Shown: positions 1-8,690, counted from the first letter of the stretch. The stretch is DNA of 46,189 nt from Verrucomicrobiota bacterium (GCA_003402735.1 QQNE01000023.1:1-46189); one strand, 5' to 3'. A program made the numbers and translations. Notes: a model not told the origin generated them from the letters alone.

Positions 1-10
1 GTTCACCTTC

Positions 11-79
11 GGTTAGCTGGGTGAATACTGGCATCGTACAACGGGAATTGTTTCGGCAGCCAGAATAACCCAGCTAACC
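11..79. repeat. Large imperfect inverted repeat upstream of the metacaspase gene
   Basis: The outer arms GGTTAGCTGGGT (11-22) and ACCCAGCTAACC (68-79) are perfect 12-base complements. Pairing resumes further in with ACTGGC (27-32) against GCCAG (59-63), giving arms of about 22 bases around a loop of about 26 bases. There is no T-run after it, so it does not look like an intrinsic terminator for a plus-strand transcript. It lies 62 bases before the metacaspase start. It could be an operator, a terminal repeat of a mobile element or a structured leader. A ten-base part, CAGCTAACCT (71-80), occurs again at 3542-3551. Confidence 0.75.
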
Positions 80-141
80 TTATTTTCCATAGCTCCGTTG
101 CACTTCAGCGTTGAATCCAGGTTCTCAAATCGATTACGACA

Positions 142-2409
142 ATGTTTGGAACCAAACGCAAGGAAACAAGGACGGCGCGTGCGCTATTGGTCAGCCTGAC
201 TCACATCGATCCCGCCAAACACAATAGCTGGGATGGGCGCGATGGGTGTTCTGGATGCGGGTTGGACGCGGAGAACATAGCGGATTTGCTCCGGCCCGCG
301 GGTTATGAGATCACCTGGATCAAGGATGAGCAGGCCACCAAGGCCGCCGTGCTCAAGGCCTTGCGGGCCGCCGCTGCCGGTGCCCAACCCGGTGACAGCT
401 TCTTTTTCTTCTACGCCGGGCACGGCGGGCAAATGCCGGATCAGAACGGCGACGAGCAGCCGGAAGGCAAGAGTGGCGTGGGGCGTGATGAGACGCTGGT
501 GCTCTTCGACGGGGAACTTATCGACGACTCGTTGGACGAAGTCTGGCTCTCCTTCCGGGCGGGCACGACGATCTATATGATCAGTGACAGTTGCAACTCC
601 GGCACCAATTACCGGGGACGAGCAACTCAGGGACCCAGCCCGATCCGTCCGCTGGCGCGCACGGCATCCAAGAAAATGAAGGCTCGGCTCCTTCACATGG
701 GCGGATGCCGGGACGGCTTGACCAGCGCGGGCGGCGAGAAAGGTGGTGCGTTTACCCAGGCGCTCTGCGCGAGTTGGCGCGACGGACACGGTCTAGCGAC
801 GTGGAAGGGCTTGCACGAGGATGTCTGCGCCCACATCAGCGGTCAGCTTCCTCAGATTAGCACCTATGGTCCAGAGGCGAGCGAACTGCTCAAGGAACGT
901 CCGTTTCAAGGCGACGCTTCGCCAGCCTCGGAACCCGCCGCGCCTTTGACCGTCGCGGTCACTCGAGGATCCGCTCTCGAAGATGCCTTCCGCTCCGGCG
1001 AACTGACCCCGACGGCTCTCTTGAGCGACGAAGAAACTCGCGGTGGCGCAAAGCTTCCAATCGACGAGGCTCAGGCGCGGCAAGCCACCCGTTGGTTGAT
1101 GCATCACTTCGGCGATTTGATCCAGAAAGCAGGGGAAGGCACGCTGTTCACACCGGAGATTCTCACCGCGATCGTGTGCCAGGAAACAGCTTACTTCTGG
1201 CTTCCTTTGGTCAAGGATCTAGAGAAACATCCCGAGCGCTTTGATTGTCCCGAGGAATTGCCAGACTTGGTCGTGGCACGTTGCGTGCTCGATGCTTCCG
1301 GTGATTATCCGGGCAAAAGTCGATCCGCGTTTCCCGGCAATACCGCCGCGTTCCGGACCAAGTATGGCGAAGCCTTCACCAACCTCTTGATTGAGGAAGC
1401 CAATGCGACCCGGGCCTTGCGTGGGTATGGCCCAAAGCGTTGGGTCTACAAGGGCTACGGAATCTTCCAATACGATCTCCAATTCGTCGATAAAGATCCG
1501 GACTTTTTCCGGGAACGCCGCTGGCATGACTTCTCAGCCTGCGCCAAGCGGTGCGTCGAGGAACTCAAGGTCACCTACGCCCGGCAGGGCAACGACCTTT
1601 GGGAAGCCGTCCGGGCTTACAACGGTGGGGGTGCCGCCGCCCGCCAGTATCGAGACAACGTAAAGCAATTCGCGGTCTGGACCGCAGATGAGATAACGAA
1701 ACTCCAGTCGCTCGCCGGAACACGGGGCGAATCTCGCGCCCCGCGGATCCTCATGCCATCGTCCAAGCCCAAGCGTATCCAGGTGGATTTGGCCAAGCAG
1801 CTTAGCCCGCTTGGGATTGATCGCGTCAAGCATCCTTTAATTATCGTTGGGGTCCGCGGCTATTACTTGGATACCATGGGGGAGCCCGGAGTCAACGACC
1901 AGGGAATTTACGACGACGCCATTTTTATCGACAGCCTGGATGCTTTCGCGGCGTTCAATGGCAACACCGATCCCAGCGATTACCGGCCGGGCAAAGGCTT
2001 CGAAGAAAGCACCCGTGGCCGCGCCACGCTCCAACCAGGTGTTTGGTATGCCTACCGCTTCGCCGATCACGGCAGCAAGGTGCTGGGCCCATACCCCGCC
2101 ATCTGCCAACGGCTCGGCGAAGTCACGGTGATCCGGGACGGCAATCCGCCCTACGAGCACACCGGCTCAGATTTCGGCATCAACATCCACAAAGGCAGCT
2201 ACCACGGCACATCCAGTCAAGGCTGCCAAACCATCCACCCGGATCAGTGGCCCAGCTTCTACGCCTTGGCCAAGGATCTGGCACAACGGTATCACGGCGA
2301 CAAGTGGAACACCGTGCCGATCCCGTATGTGCTGATGGATGGCAGCTTGACATCGGTTCCGCTGCCGATGGCGGGCGAACCCGAGGTCACCGCGGCCCCG
2401 ATCGCGTAG
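142..2409 (+). CDS. Metacaspase / lytic transglycosylase-like / L,D-transpeptidase-like fusion protein
   Basis: This 755-residue protein has three apparent catalytic domains and no signal peptide or membrane segment. Residues 12-255 are a caspase-like (C14) domain with catalytic His94 in YAGHGG and Cys151 in DSCNSG. Residues 305-515 resemble a lysozyme/SLT-type transglycosylase fold: a candidate catalytic Glu348 in CQETA, GYGIFQYD near 438-445 and AYNGGG at 492-497. Residues 550-740 end in NIHKGSYHGTSSQGCQT, with His683, His689 and Cys695 resembling the L,D-transpeptidase His/SxGC signature. A linker rich in Ala/Pro follows the caspase. The caspase call is strong, the transglycosylase call good, the third domain tentative. 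Caspase domains usually act as proteases, so the fusion could be self-processing, releasing wall-active domains; that is inference. The neighbour converging on it is a small membrane protein. Confidence 0.85.
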   Translation: MFGTKRKETRTARALLVSLTHIDPAKHNSWDGRDGCSGCGLDAENIADLLRPAGYEITWIKDEQATKAAVLKALRAAAAGAQPGDSFFFFYAGHGGQMPDQNGDEQPEGKSGVGRDETLVLFDGELIDDSLDEVWLSFRAGTTIYMISDSCNSGTNYRGRATQGPSPIRPLARTASKKMKARLLHMGGCRDGLTSAGGEKGGAFTQALCASWRDGHGLATWKGLHEDVCAHISGQLPQISTYGPEASELLKERPFQGDASPASEPAAPLTVAVTRGSALEDAFRSGELTPTALLSDEETRGGAKLPIDEAQARQATRWLMHHFGDLIQKAGEGTLFTPEILTAIVCQETAYFWLPLVKDLEKHPERFDCPEELPDLVVARCVLDASGDYPGKSRSAFPGNTAAFRTKYGEAFTNLLIEEANATRALRGYGPKRWVYKGYGIFQYDLQFVDKDPDFFRERRWHDFSACAKRCVEELKVTYARQGNDLWEAVRAYNGGGAAARQYRDNVKQFAVWTADEITKLQSLAGTRGESRAPRILMPSSKPKRIQVDLAKQLSPLGIDRVKHPLIIVGVRGYYLDTMGEPGVNDQGIYDDAIFIDSLDAFAAFNGNTDPSDYRPGKGFEESTRGRATLQPGVWYAYRFADHGSKVLGPYPAICQRLGEVTVIRDGNPPYEHTGSDFGINIHKGSYHGTSSQGCQTIHPDQWPSFYALAKDLAQRYHGDKWNTVPIPYVLMDGSLTSVPLPMAGEPEVTAAPIA

Positions 2410-2486
2410 TTTTGTTGGCGTGAGTTGGTCGGCCAAAACGGAGCCAGCGGCCAAGGGAGATGAATAATTTCTTGAACGTTATAAAA

Positions 2487-2514
2487 TTGCCCCCAACCTG
2501 ACCAGAAATATACT
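2487..2514 (+). promoter_or_regulatory. Possible sigma70-type promoter in an AT-rich gap
   Basis: TTGCCC (2487-2492) is separated by 16 bases from TATACT (2509-2514) in an AT-rich patch that stands out from the GC-rich surroundings. No convincing gene starts downstream; the only open frame (GTG at 2543, 60 codons) has an AGGAG 12 bases upstream but no recognisable product. The rest of 2410-2621 shows nothing else I can identify. Confidence 0.3.
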
Positions 2515-2621
2515 AAAATCGAGCAAGAGGAGCTCTCTTCTGGTGGTCAGCATGGACGGGACCAATGTGCTAGGGTGCGTTCGAGAAATGGTTCTTGTGC
2601 ATATTTGGTGGGGGACTTCGA

Positions 2622-2738
2622 TCACACCGGGTCCATCTCCAGCTTGCCCAAGTGAAACAGGATGCGGGCGCGAAAGTTGGGGAAGTTGGTACCCCCCCGG
2701 GGCACTGCTCGTAGGGATTGGATAAGTTTCTTTTTCAT
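2622..2738 (-). pseudogene. Transposase C-terminal remnant (ISL3-like, tentative)
   Basis: On the minus strand a 38-codon frame reads MKKKLIQSLRAVPRGG, continuing into TNFPNFRARILFHLGKLEM and ending DPV-stop at 2622-2624. The (N)F.NFR.RIL pattern near a C-terminal end is what I remember from ISL3-type and similar transposases of GC-rich bacteria. Nothing upstream extends the frame into a DDE domain, so this would be a decayed end of an insertion sequence. It lies in the gap between the metacaspase gene and the membrane gene. The family is assigned from memory of the motif only; the short length limits certainty. Confidence 0.45.
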
Positions 2739-2810
2739 CCCTCGTTCCCTATGCTCACATTCCTGTGATTTCATGGTTAGCTGCAAAGCGGATGGCGGTC
2801 ATCAGCCGGT

Positions 2811-3398
2811 CTATGCGTTCTCTCTCACGGGCCGGGCATCCGGCGCAAAAACTGGCACCAAAGCGGTGAACGCGACCAACGCCAGGGAGCTGATCAGGGC
2901 CACGAGCGCGTCGGCCTTGTCGGCCATCGTCGGCGCCAAGGCTTGGACCACAGCGGATTGCAACGCTCCGCCAATGGCCAGCGACCACACTGCAAAAGCG
3001 AACGTGGATACAAGCACCTGGGACAGTTTCGTGACGCGGGCGACCTTTGCGAGGTAGAACGGAGTGAACAACAGCGAAAAGCCGAACACCCCCCACTGCA
3101 GGCCAGCATCCTCCGCAAATTGACTCCCCTCCACGATTCCCCCCAGGGTCACATAGAGAGCCACCGCTTCTCCGGGGATAAACTTTGCCAATCGATCAAA
3201 ATACCCATCCACGCCGCCCGGGGACGTTGCCTCTCCCGTCTCTGCCGTCTCTCCCTCTACCAACGTCTCCGTCCGCACCGCCCCAGCCTCAGGCGCAGAT
3301 GCCTCCAACTTGCTGGGTGTGAAAGGTTCGGACCTCTGAGTTTTCCTGACGCGCTGCGCTACTTCCAGATCACTCCGGGTGACAATGGTCCTGCTCAT
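2811..3398 (-). CDS. Small four-helix membrane protein with a KFIPGEAVALY motif
   Basis: This 195-residue protein has a hydrophilic, Glu/Thr/Pro-rich N-terminal 65 residues followed by about four hydrophobic helices (roughly 75-93, 101-118, 128-147 and 164-184). The first helix is preceded by YFDRLAKFIPGEAVALY. I associate a K(Y/F)IP(A/G)E(V/A)(V/A)A.Y motif with a widespread family of small uncharacterised membrane proteins; this is recall, not a search. There are no catalytic motifs and no signal peptide. It converges on the metacaspase-fusion gene across about 400 bases that include the transposase remnant. It may be the membrane partner or effector of that gene, but co-regulation is not shown because the two genes are on opposite strands. 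Confidence 0.7.
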   Translation of the reverse strand: MSRTIVTRSDLEVAQRVRKTQRSEPFTPSKLEASAPEAGAVRTETLVEGETAETGEATSPGGVDGYFDRLAKFIPGEAVALYVTLGGIVEGSQFAEDAGLQWGVFGFSLLFTPFYLAKVARVTKLSQVLVSTFAFAVWSLAIGGALQSAVVQALAPTMADKADALVALISSLALVAFTALVPVFAPDARPVRENA

Positions 3399-3609
3399 TT
3401 CTGATCCCTAGCACTCCGGCCTGACAATGGCAAAGGGAAAAAAGTAGTCGATGATGGACTGGAGCGGCCAGCGTGGAGGGTGTGGGTTGGACAAGAGGAT
3501 TCTGGTCCAAAGGAGTGCCTGCGCCCCTGTCCAAGGCGAAACAGCTAACCTAGAAAGGATCATGGGGAACCACTGAAGGCACGGAACCCACTGAATCATC
3601 ACGGCCTTT

Positions 3610-3690
3610 GATCTGCGAAAATCTGTGGATTTGTGCACCGAGATTTATTGCTCTGATTGGTATCCGCAGATTTCGCCGATTTCCGCAGAT
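3610..3690. repeat. Intergenic inverted-repeat motif of the TCTGCGGAAATCTGCGGAT kind
   Basis: GATCTGCGAAAATCTGTGGAT (3610-3630) is an imperfect complement of ATCCGCAGATTTCGCCGATT and following bases (3662-3690), which itself contains two CCGCAGATT units. The arms flank a loop of about 31 bases. I recall very similar sequences scattered between genes of Planctomycetes and Verrucomicrobia without known function. A nearby stretch at 3762-3795 repeats a TTTTCCGTGAGTTC / GTTTTTCGTGG pattern. The gap 3399-4019 shows no convincing gene. Confidence 0.6.
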
Positions 3691-3844
3691 TGATCCAGCG
3701 GTCATGCGATGGGAAAGCCGGTCACCTGTTGGGTAGATGGGAGATGTGCGGGAATTCCCTCATTTTCCGTGAGTTCGGTGTTTTTCGTGGTCGCTCATTC
3801 CCGGATTTAGAGTTAACGAGCTTCTCTATTCCTGAACCGGAAGG

Positions 3845-3867
3845 GGCACGGGGATCGCCCCCGTGCC
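3845..3867. repeat. REP-like palindrome
   Basis: GGCACGGGG (3845-3853) and CCCCGTGCC (3859-3867) form a perfect nine-base stem with a five-base loop. It lies 150 bases beyond the 3' end of the sulfatase gene. No T-run follows on either strand, so a REP-like interspersed palindrome is more likely than a classic intrinsic terminator, though a termination or mRNA-protecting role is possible. Confidence 0.55.
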
Positions 3868-4019
3868 TCCTCCATCCTCCCGGACCTGCGGGCATGGATC
3901 CTGCGGTGGGACCTGGTGCAGCCCGCCCAGCAGAATGCGTCCCCCGAGAAAGAACCTGGACGATGAAGGTTAAGCGGACGGCATGGGCGCGTCCGCTACG
4001 GAGAGAGCGGCGCGATGCG

Positions 4020-5552
4020 CTATGGATTGGTGAGGTTTGGTGCCCAAACCGCGCTGCTCATCTCGGGGATTCTTCCGTCTTTGGGCAGGGAAGCCGCGAC
4101 GGCTTTGTGCAACTGGGTCGCGAGATCCGCGACGACTTGTGCCTGCTCTGGCTGATCCGCCAGATTGTGCAACTCCCGCGGATCGGAATCGTGATCATAC
4201 AATTCCTTTCCTGCCCGGCCCTCATCCCACTCGGTATAACGCCAACGCTGGGTTCGCAACGAATAGCCCGAGATGCGCCGTCCGTTGTCCCCGACCGCCG
4301 GAGCCGCGCCCATGCGGTTGAAGCCTCCGCCCCGCACGACCTGACTGACGGCCCAACCTCGGCCGGGCGCGGCGGGATCCTTGAGGATCGGCACGAGGCT
4401 CTGGCCCTGCAGGTTGGCGGGCGGCTTGACCCCGGCCAATTCCGTCAGGGTCGGATACAGATCCACCAAGCCAACCGGGGAAGAAGCGACTGCGCCGGCC
4501 TTGGCGAGGCCCGGTGCGGCGATGATCAAGGGCACGCGGGCGCTCTCCTCGAACAGACTCTGTTTCTGCCACAAACCGTGTTCTCCCAGGTGATATCCGT
4601 GGTCACTGGTGAAGACCACGATGGTGTTTTCCTCGAGTCCCAAACGTTGCAAGGTGTCCAGGACGTGACCGACTTGGGCATCCAAAAACGTGATGCTCGC
4701 GAAGTAGGCCTGGATGGCCTGACGACGCAGTGGATCCGTGAGTTTGTCCTGCTCTTTCTTGTAGCTTCCCAAGGCATGAGCGGGGAGATCCTTCTGATCC
4801 TCAGCCACGCCACTGACCAGAGGCAGATCGGCCTCCGGATAGAGATCAAAATAGTTCTTGGGTGCTACATAGGGCGTATGGGGCCGGAAGAACCCGAGGG
4901 CGAGAAAGAAGGGACGATCCTTTTGCGCGGCGCAGCGTTCCAACACCCAGGCGGCGTTCTCCGCCTGCAACCCATCCGTGTGCAAGGCGTCGGCTTTGGG
5001 AGAGGCATACCAACTGAGGGTTCCTCCGAATTGACCCGGTGTCAGGCTGAAAATCTTCGGTTCCTCCTCGAGGCGGTCGCAACCGACGGGATTGAGTTCC
5101 AGCTCCCACGATCCCGGGTCATCGTGTCCGTTGGTTCCCATGGAATTGGGAACGTTGTAATGATAGAGTTTTCCGATGCGGCCCGCGAAATACCCTTCCA
5201 GCCGGAACGCCTGGGGAAGACTGATCTGTTTGGGGATGGTTTGCCGGAAGATCTGCGCATTGGCCAGGATTCCGGTGCTGTTGGGATAGAGCCCGGTGAG
5301 CATCGAGTTCCGGCTGGGGCCGCAGAGGGGGAACTGACAATAGGCCCGGTCAAAGCGGACTCCGCGCGCCGCCAAACGATCGAGATTTGGGGATTTCACC
5401 AGCGGATGGCCGTAACAGCCCAGACTGTTGTTGAGGTCATCCGAGATGATGAAGAGCACGTTGGGGCGTCCGCCCGACCCGGCGGCCTGCAGAACCAACG
5501 GAAACACGAGGAACAGGGAAAAAATGCGTGAAAACATGAGGGTTGGGATCAT
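4020..5552 (-). CDS. Exported formylglycine-dependent sulfatase
   Basis: The 510-residue product starts with a hydrophobic signal (FSLFLVFPLVLQA) followed by PNVLFIISDDL, the N-terminal metal-binding segment of S1 sulfatases with Asp38/Asp39. CGPSR at 77-81 matches the C-x-P-S-R signature whose Cys is converted to formylglycine. TSDHGYHLGEHG near the middle supplies further metal and sulfate contacts, and the order of motifs resembles iduronate-2-sulfatase-type enzymes. It should cleave sulfate esters, probably on polysaccharides, outside the cytoplasm. Start chosen at 5552 because the signal peptide begins there; the frame is open upstream to 5711 but that part is not signal-like and would overlap the divergent gene. 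No anaerobic maturase or FGE gene is in view. Confidence 0.93.
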   Translation of the reverse strand: MIPTLMFSRIFSLFLVFPLVLQAAGSGGRPNVLFIISDDLNNSLGCYGHPLVKSPNLDRLAARGVRFDRAYCQFPLCGPSRNSMLTGLYPNSTGILANAQIFRQTIPKQISLPQAFRLEGYFAGRIGKLYHYNVPNSMGTNGHDDPGSWELELNPVGCDRLEEEPKIFSLTPGQFGGTLSWYASPKADALHTDGLQAENAAWVLERCAAQKDRPFFLALGFFRPHTPYVAPKNYFDLYPEADLPLVSGVAEDQKDLPAHALGSYKKEQDKLTDPLRRQAIQAYFASITFLDAQVGHVLDTLQRLGLEENTIVVFTSDHGYHLGEHGLWQKQSLFEESARVPLIIAAPGLAKAGAVASSPVGLVDLYPTLTELAGVKPPANLQGQSLVPILKDPAAPGRGWAVSQVVRGGGFNRMGAAPAVGDNGRRISGYSLRTQRWRYTEWDEGRAGKELYDHDSDPRELHNLADQPEQAQVVADLATQLHKAVAASLPKDGRIPEMSSAVWAPNLTNP

Positions 5553-5640
5553 CCTGGAGGAGGCGCCCCTCCGCGTCAACAAGCAGATCCTGTGCAGAAA
5601 ACTCATGGAAAGGCGTGGGAGACCGCGCCAAGTTCCCGGG

Positions 5641-6645
5641 ATGCCCGTTGCCCATGCGGTTCGGTTCCACCGGTTCGGCCCACCTGCCGATGTCGCCCAC
5701 TTGGAATCCATCGAGATCGGAGAGCCCGGTCCAGGCGAGGTCGTGGTGCGGATGGTCTGTGCCCCGATCCATCCGGCCGACCTGAACCGACTGGAGGGCC
5801 GTTACGGGGAGAAGCCGGAGCTTCCCGCCACGGGCGGCATCGAAGGGTTCGGAACCATTGAATCGGGAGACGGGGAAGCCGCCGGGCTCCGACCGGGCCA
5901 ACCGGTGGCGTTGTCGCAAACAACAGGCACTTGGAGCGAGCGGATCCGGGTGCCCGTGGACCGGGTGGTGCCACTTCCTCAGGACCTCGCTCCGGATCTT
6001 GCCGCGACGCTGGTGATCAACCCGGCGACCGCCTGGCGGATGTTGCACGACTTTGTTCCGTTGACCGAGGGGGATTGGGTCTTGTTGAACGCGGCCAACT
6101 CCGCCGTCGGTCGCGCGGTGATCGGGATTGCCCGGTCCAATGGATGGCGCCCTCTGGCCGTGGTGCGCCGTCCCGAACTCGTCCCGGAGTTGCTCGATCT
6201 CGGAGCCAGCGCCGTGCTGTTGGACGATGACCAGATGCGGGCGGCCATCCCGGAAATCACTGGAGGGGCGGAGGTGCGGCTGGCCCTCAATGCGGTGGGC
6301 GGTGCCAGCGCGCTGCGGCTTGCCAACGCCTTGGCCCCGGGCGGAACGATGGTGACCTATGGCGCCATGAGCCGCCGCCCCCTGGAACTGCCCAACGGTT
6401 TGTTGATCTTCAAAGACCTGCACATCCGCGGATTCTGGTTGACCCGATGGTTTCGACAAGCTGGCGCAGCGGCGCGGGGCGCGATGTTTCACGAACTGAT
6501 CCAACTGGCCACCAAAGGGGTGCTGAAGGCCGGAATCGCGGCCGAGTTCCCCTTGTCCCAAGCCGCCGCCGCGTTGACCGCCGCCTCGACCGACCGCCGG
6601 ACCGGCAAGGTGGTTTTCCGGATGCGACCGGCGGAATCGATTTGA
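5641..6645 (+). CDS. MDR-family 2-enoyl thioester reductase-like oxidoreductase
   Basis: A 334-residue zinc-independent medium-chain dehydrogenase/reductase. The N-terminal PIHPADLNRLEG and PATGGIEGFG, the nucleotide-binding NAANSAVGRAVI and the later IRGFWLTRW are the pattern of mitochondrial-type trans-2-enoyl-CoA/ACP reductases (MECR/ETR) rather than of alcohol dehydrogenases; zinc ligands are absent. The expected reaction is NADPH-dependent reduction of an enoyl thioester or related activated alkene. The start at 5641 begins the conserved N-terminus; upstream open frame to 5428 overlaps the sulfatase gene on the other strand and has no conserved features. It is divergent from the sulfatase (88-base gap) and converges on the S9 peptidase, with 5 bases between stops. 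Confidence 0.85.
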   Translation: MPVAHAVRFHRFGPPADVAHLESIEIGEPGPGEVVVRMVCAPIHPADLNRLEGRYGEKPELPATGGIEGFGTIESGDGEAAGLRPGQPVALSQTTGTWSERIRVPVDRVVPLPQDLAPDLAATLVINPATAWRMLHDFVPLTEGDWVLLNAANSAVGRAVIGIARSNGWRPLAVVRRPELVPELLDLGASAVLLDDDQMRAAIPEITGGAEVRLALNAVGGASALRLANALAPGGTMVTYGAMSRRPLELPNGLLIFKDLHIRGFWLTRWFRQAGAAARGAMFHELIQLATKGVLKAGIAAEFPLSQAAAALTAASTDRRTGKVVFRMRPAESI

Positions 6646-6650
6646 GTCCG

Positions 6651-8669
6651 TCAGTGGCCGCCGTTGGCCCGGAGTTCGGCAAGCCGGTTCTCGATTGCGG
6701 AGGGCACAACCTCGGAAGCAGACCCACGCAGGTGCTCGGCCAGAACCCGTTCCACCGCCAGATAGACCGCTTGCTCATTGCCGGGATCTGAAAATCCGTG
6801 CCCTTCGTTGAGCGCCACCAGATAATCGACGGACACGCCTTGGGAGCGGCACGCGGCGACAAAGCGATGCGCCTGAGCGATCCTGACGGTTTGATCTTTC
6901 GCGCCGTGGTAGACCAAGAGCGGGACCTTGATCGAAGAAATGGCGTGGATCGGGGACTGCCGGGCCAAGCGAAGCGCATCCACAGGGTCTGCGGGATTGC
7001 CGATCTTGAGGTTCAGGTCCCCCAGAAACGGCTTCCACGTCGGGGGAATCTCCCTGACAAAGGCCGGAAGATCGGATGCCCCGAAGAAGCAGACTCCGAC
7101 GGCGTAGAGATCGGGGGTGAACGCCACCCCGGCCAGCGCCGCGAAGCCTCCGTAAGAACCGCCCAAGATGGCGATGCGCCGGGGATCCGCGATCTTTTCA
7201 GCGATCAACCAATTCACTCCATCGGTGAGGTCATCCTGCATCACCCCGCGCCCCCACTCTCGGTCGCCGGCCCGTTCAAACTCCTTGCCGAATCCGGACG
7301 ATCCCCGGAAGTTGGGCTGAAAGACCGCATACCCCCGGCTGGCGAGAAATTGGACCCTCGGGTCGTAGCCCCAGAAGTTGCGTTTGTTGGGACCGCCGTG
7401 AGGAAAGACCACGAGCGGCAAGCCGGTGCGTCCTTTCCCTGACGGAAGCGTCAAGTAACCCGGAATCTTCCGGCCGTCGCGCGCCGGATAAGAAACCGGT
7501 TCCATGCGGCCGAGCCACCGAGGCTCAATCGATTCTTTGCGCCAGTCCAGCCGCACCACCCGGTGCGCTTCCGCATCATAATGATATTCGGCGTCCGGGG
7601 CGGTGTCCCGGGTCAGCGTGAGCAACCATCGTTTGCCGTCCGTGCTTCCGTCGCCCAAACGAATTTCGCCCGGAGGGAGCAGTTCGCGCGCCCGTTTGAA
7701 AAGCGCCTCCGTTTCCGGGCAGATCCACTCATAGCCGGACCGGTCCCGGAGGTATAGGGCCCCGAGCAGCCGTTTGCCATCACCGGAAAAAAGGGCTTGA
7801 TACAAATCGACTTCACCCTTCGGGTCCTGAGCCAGGAGAGTCCGTTCCCCGGTCTTGATGTCGATGGATTCCAAATGACCAAATTCGGCGTTTTCCCCGG
7901 AGTCGGTGACGATGAAGGCGCACGAATCATCGGGATGGATCCCGGCGAGATGCAGGGAATCTCCGGGAGCGCACCGCATGAGGGGGGTGATGTCGCCACC
8001 ATGGGAAGCCACGAGTTCCTTGCTTCCATCGGGTATCGCCCGGATGCCCACCAGCAATTCGCCACTCCGGGACACATTCCAAACCGAAACTCCGTCGCCA
8101 CTCCGGTGCAGGAGCCTCCACTCCGCCGTCTCGGCGCCCACCGCGTAAAGATCCGCAAATTCAGCAGATTGCGGCGAGGGCACGCTCAGCACGATCTCCG
8201 GAGCGGCGCCCTGCCGACTTTGGATGGATCCAGCCAGACTTGCCCGCTGGTCCGCCTCCGCCAAAGTTCGAACGACCATGGGCCCCCACCCGACCGTGTC
8301 CGACGAGGTGGCGCAAGCGATCCGCGTCCCGCCCGAAGCCAGGGCGGCCTCGAAGGCGAGGCAGCGATCACCGGCCCAGAAAAAGGAGACAACTCGCATG
8401 TCCGACGCGGAACTGATTTCCTGGGTCGTCTCCGCCATCCGGGCGGGGTCGGCCACGCAGAGCACGGTTCGTTGGCCCGTGGATCGGACAAAGGCGACGC
8501 GATCTCCGCCCGAGGAGAGACGGAAGACTTCGGAGGCTTCGGCGGCGAAAAAAGCGGCGGGGGAGGGCGGCGATTCCTGATCGGAAGCGAGGGTGCGGGC
8601 CGGCATGTCCCCCAAGACGATGCCGACCCACACGAACCCGCAAATCACCCCCGTGCGGGTGACCTTCAT
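6651..8669 (-). CDS. Exported S9-family prolyl oligopeptidase-like peptidase
   Basis: The 672-residue protein has an N-terminal hydrophobic signal (GVICGFVWVGIVLG), a WD-like beta-propeller region to about residue 400 and a C-terminal alpha/beta-hydrolase domain. The catalytic triad can be read as Ser505 in GGSYGGF, Asp592 in GAKDQTVR and His624 in NEGHGF. This fits S9C/dipeptidyl-peptidase-like enzymes that cleave oligopeptides, here probably in the periplasm. Its start lies 21 bases after the stop of the small cysteine-motif gene on the same strand, so the two may be co-transcribed. Confidence 0.93.
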   Translation of the reverse strand: MKVTRTGVICGFVWVGIVLGDMPARTLASDQESPPSPAAFFAAEASEVFRLSSGGDRVAFVRSTGQRTVLCVADPARMAETTQEISSASDMRVVSFFWAGDRCLAFEAALASGGTRIACATSSDTVGWGPMVVRTLAEADQRASLAGSIQSRQGAAPEIVLSVPSPQSAEFADLYAVGAETAEWRLLHRSGDGVSVWNVSRSGELLVGIRAIPDGSKELVASHGGDITPLMRCAPGDSLHLAGIHPDDSCAFIVTDSGENAEFGHLESIDIKTGERTLLAQDPKGEVDLYQALFSGDGKRLLGALYLRDRSGYEWICPETEALFKRARELLPPGEIRLGDGSTDGKRWLLTLTRDTAPDAEYHYDAEAHRVVRLDWRKESIEPRWLGRMEPVSYPARDGRKIPGYLTLPSGKGRTGLPLVVFPHGGPNKRNFWGYDPRVQFLASRGYAVFQPNFRGSSGFGKEFERAGDREWGRGVMQDDLTDGVNWLIAEKIADPRRIAILGGSYGGFAALAGVAFTPDLYAVGVCFFGASDLPAFVREIPPTWKPFLGDLNLKIGNPADPVDALRLARQSPIHAISSIKVPLLVYHGAKDQTVRIAQAHRFVAACRSQGVSVDYLVALNEGHGFSDPGNEQAVYLAVERVLAEHLRGSASEVVPSAIENRLAELRANGGH

Positions 8670-8690
8670 GCGGAGATAGGAGGGGACGAA

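Noticed and set aside
11-79. Integron attC site
   Set aside because: The outer arms start with GTTAGCT rather than the RYYYAAC ... GTTRRRY arrangement, and no integrase or cassette array is seen.
2543-2725. A 60-codon frame with GTG start and upstream AGGAG
   Set aside because: The sequence is low in structure, the AGGAG is too far from the start, and it overlaps the transposase remnant on the other strand.
3408-3638. A 76-codon minus-strand frame
   Set aside because: It has no domain or start signal and lies in the repeat-rich block.
3657-5531. A 624-codon plus-strand open frame
   Set aside because: It is antisense to the sulfatase, shows no recognisable domain, and the opposite strand has a complete signal peptide and catalytic signature.
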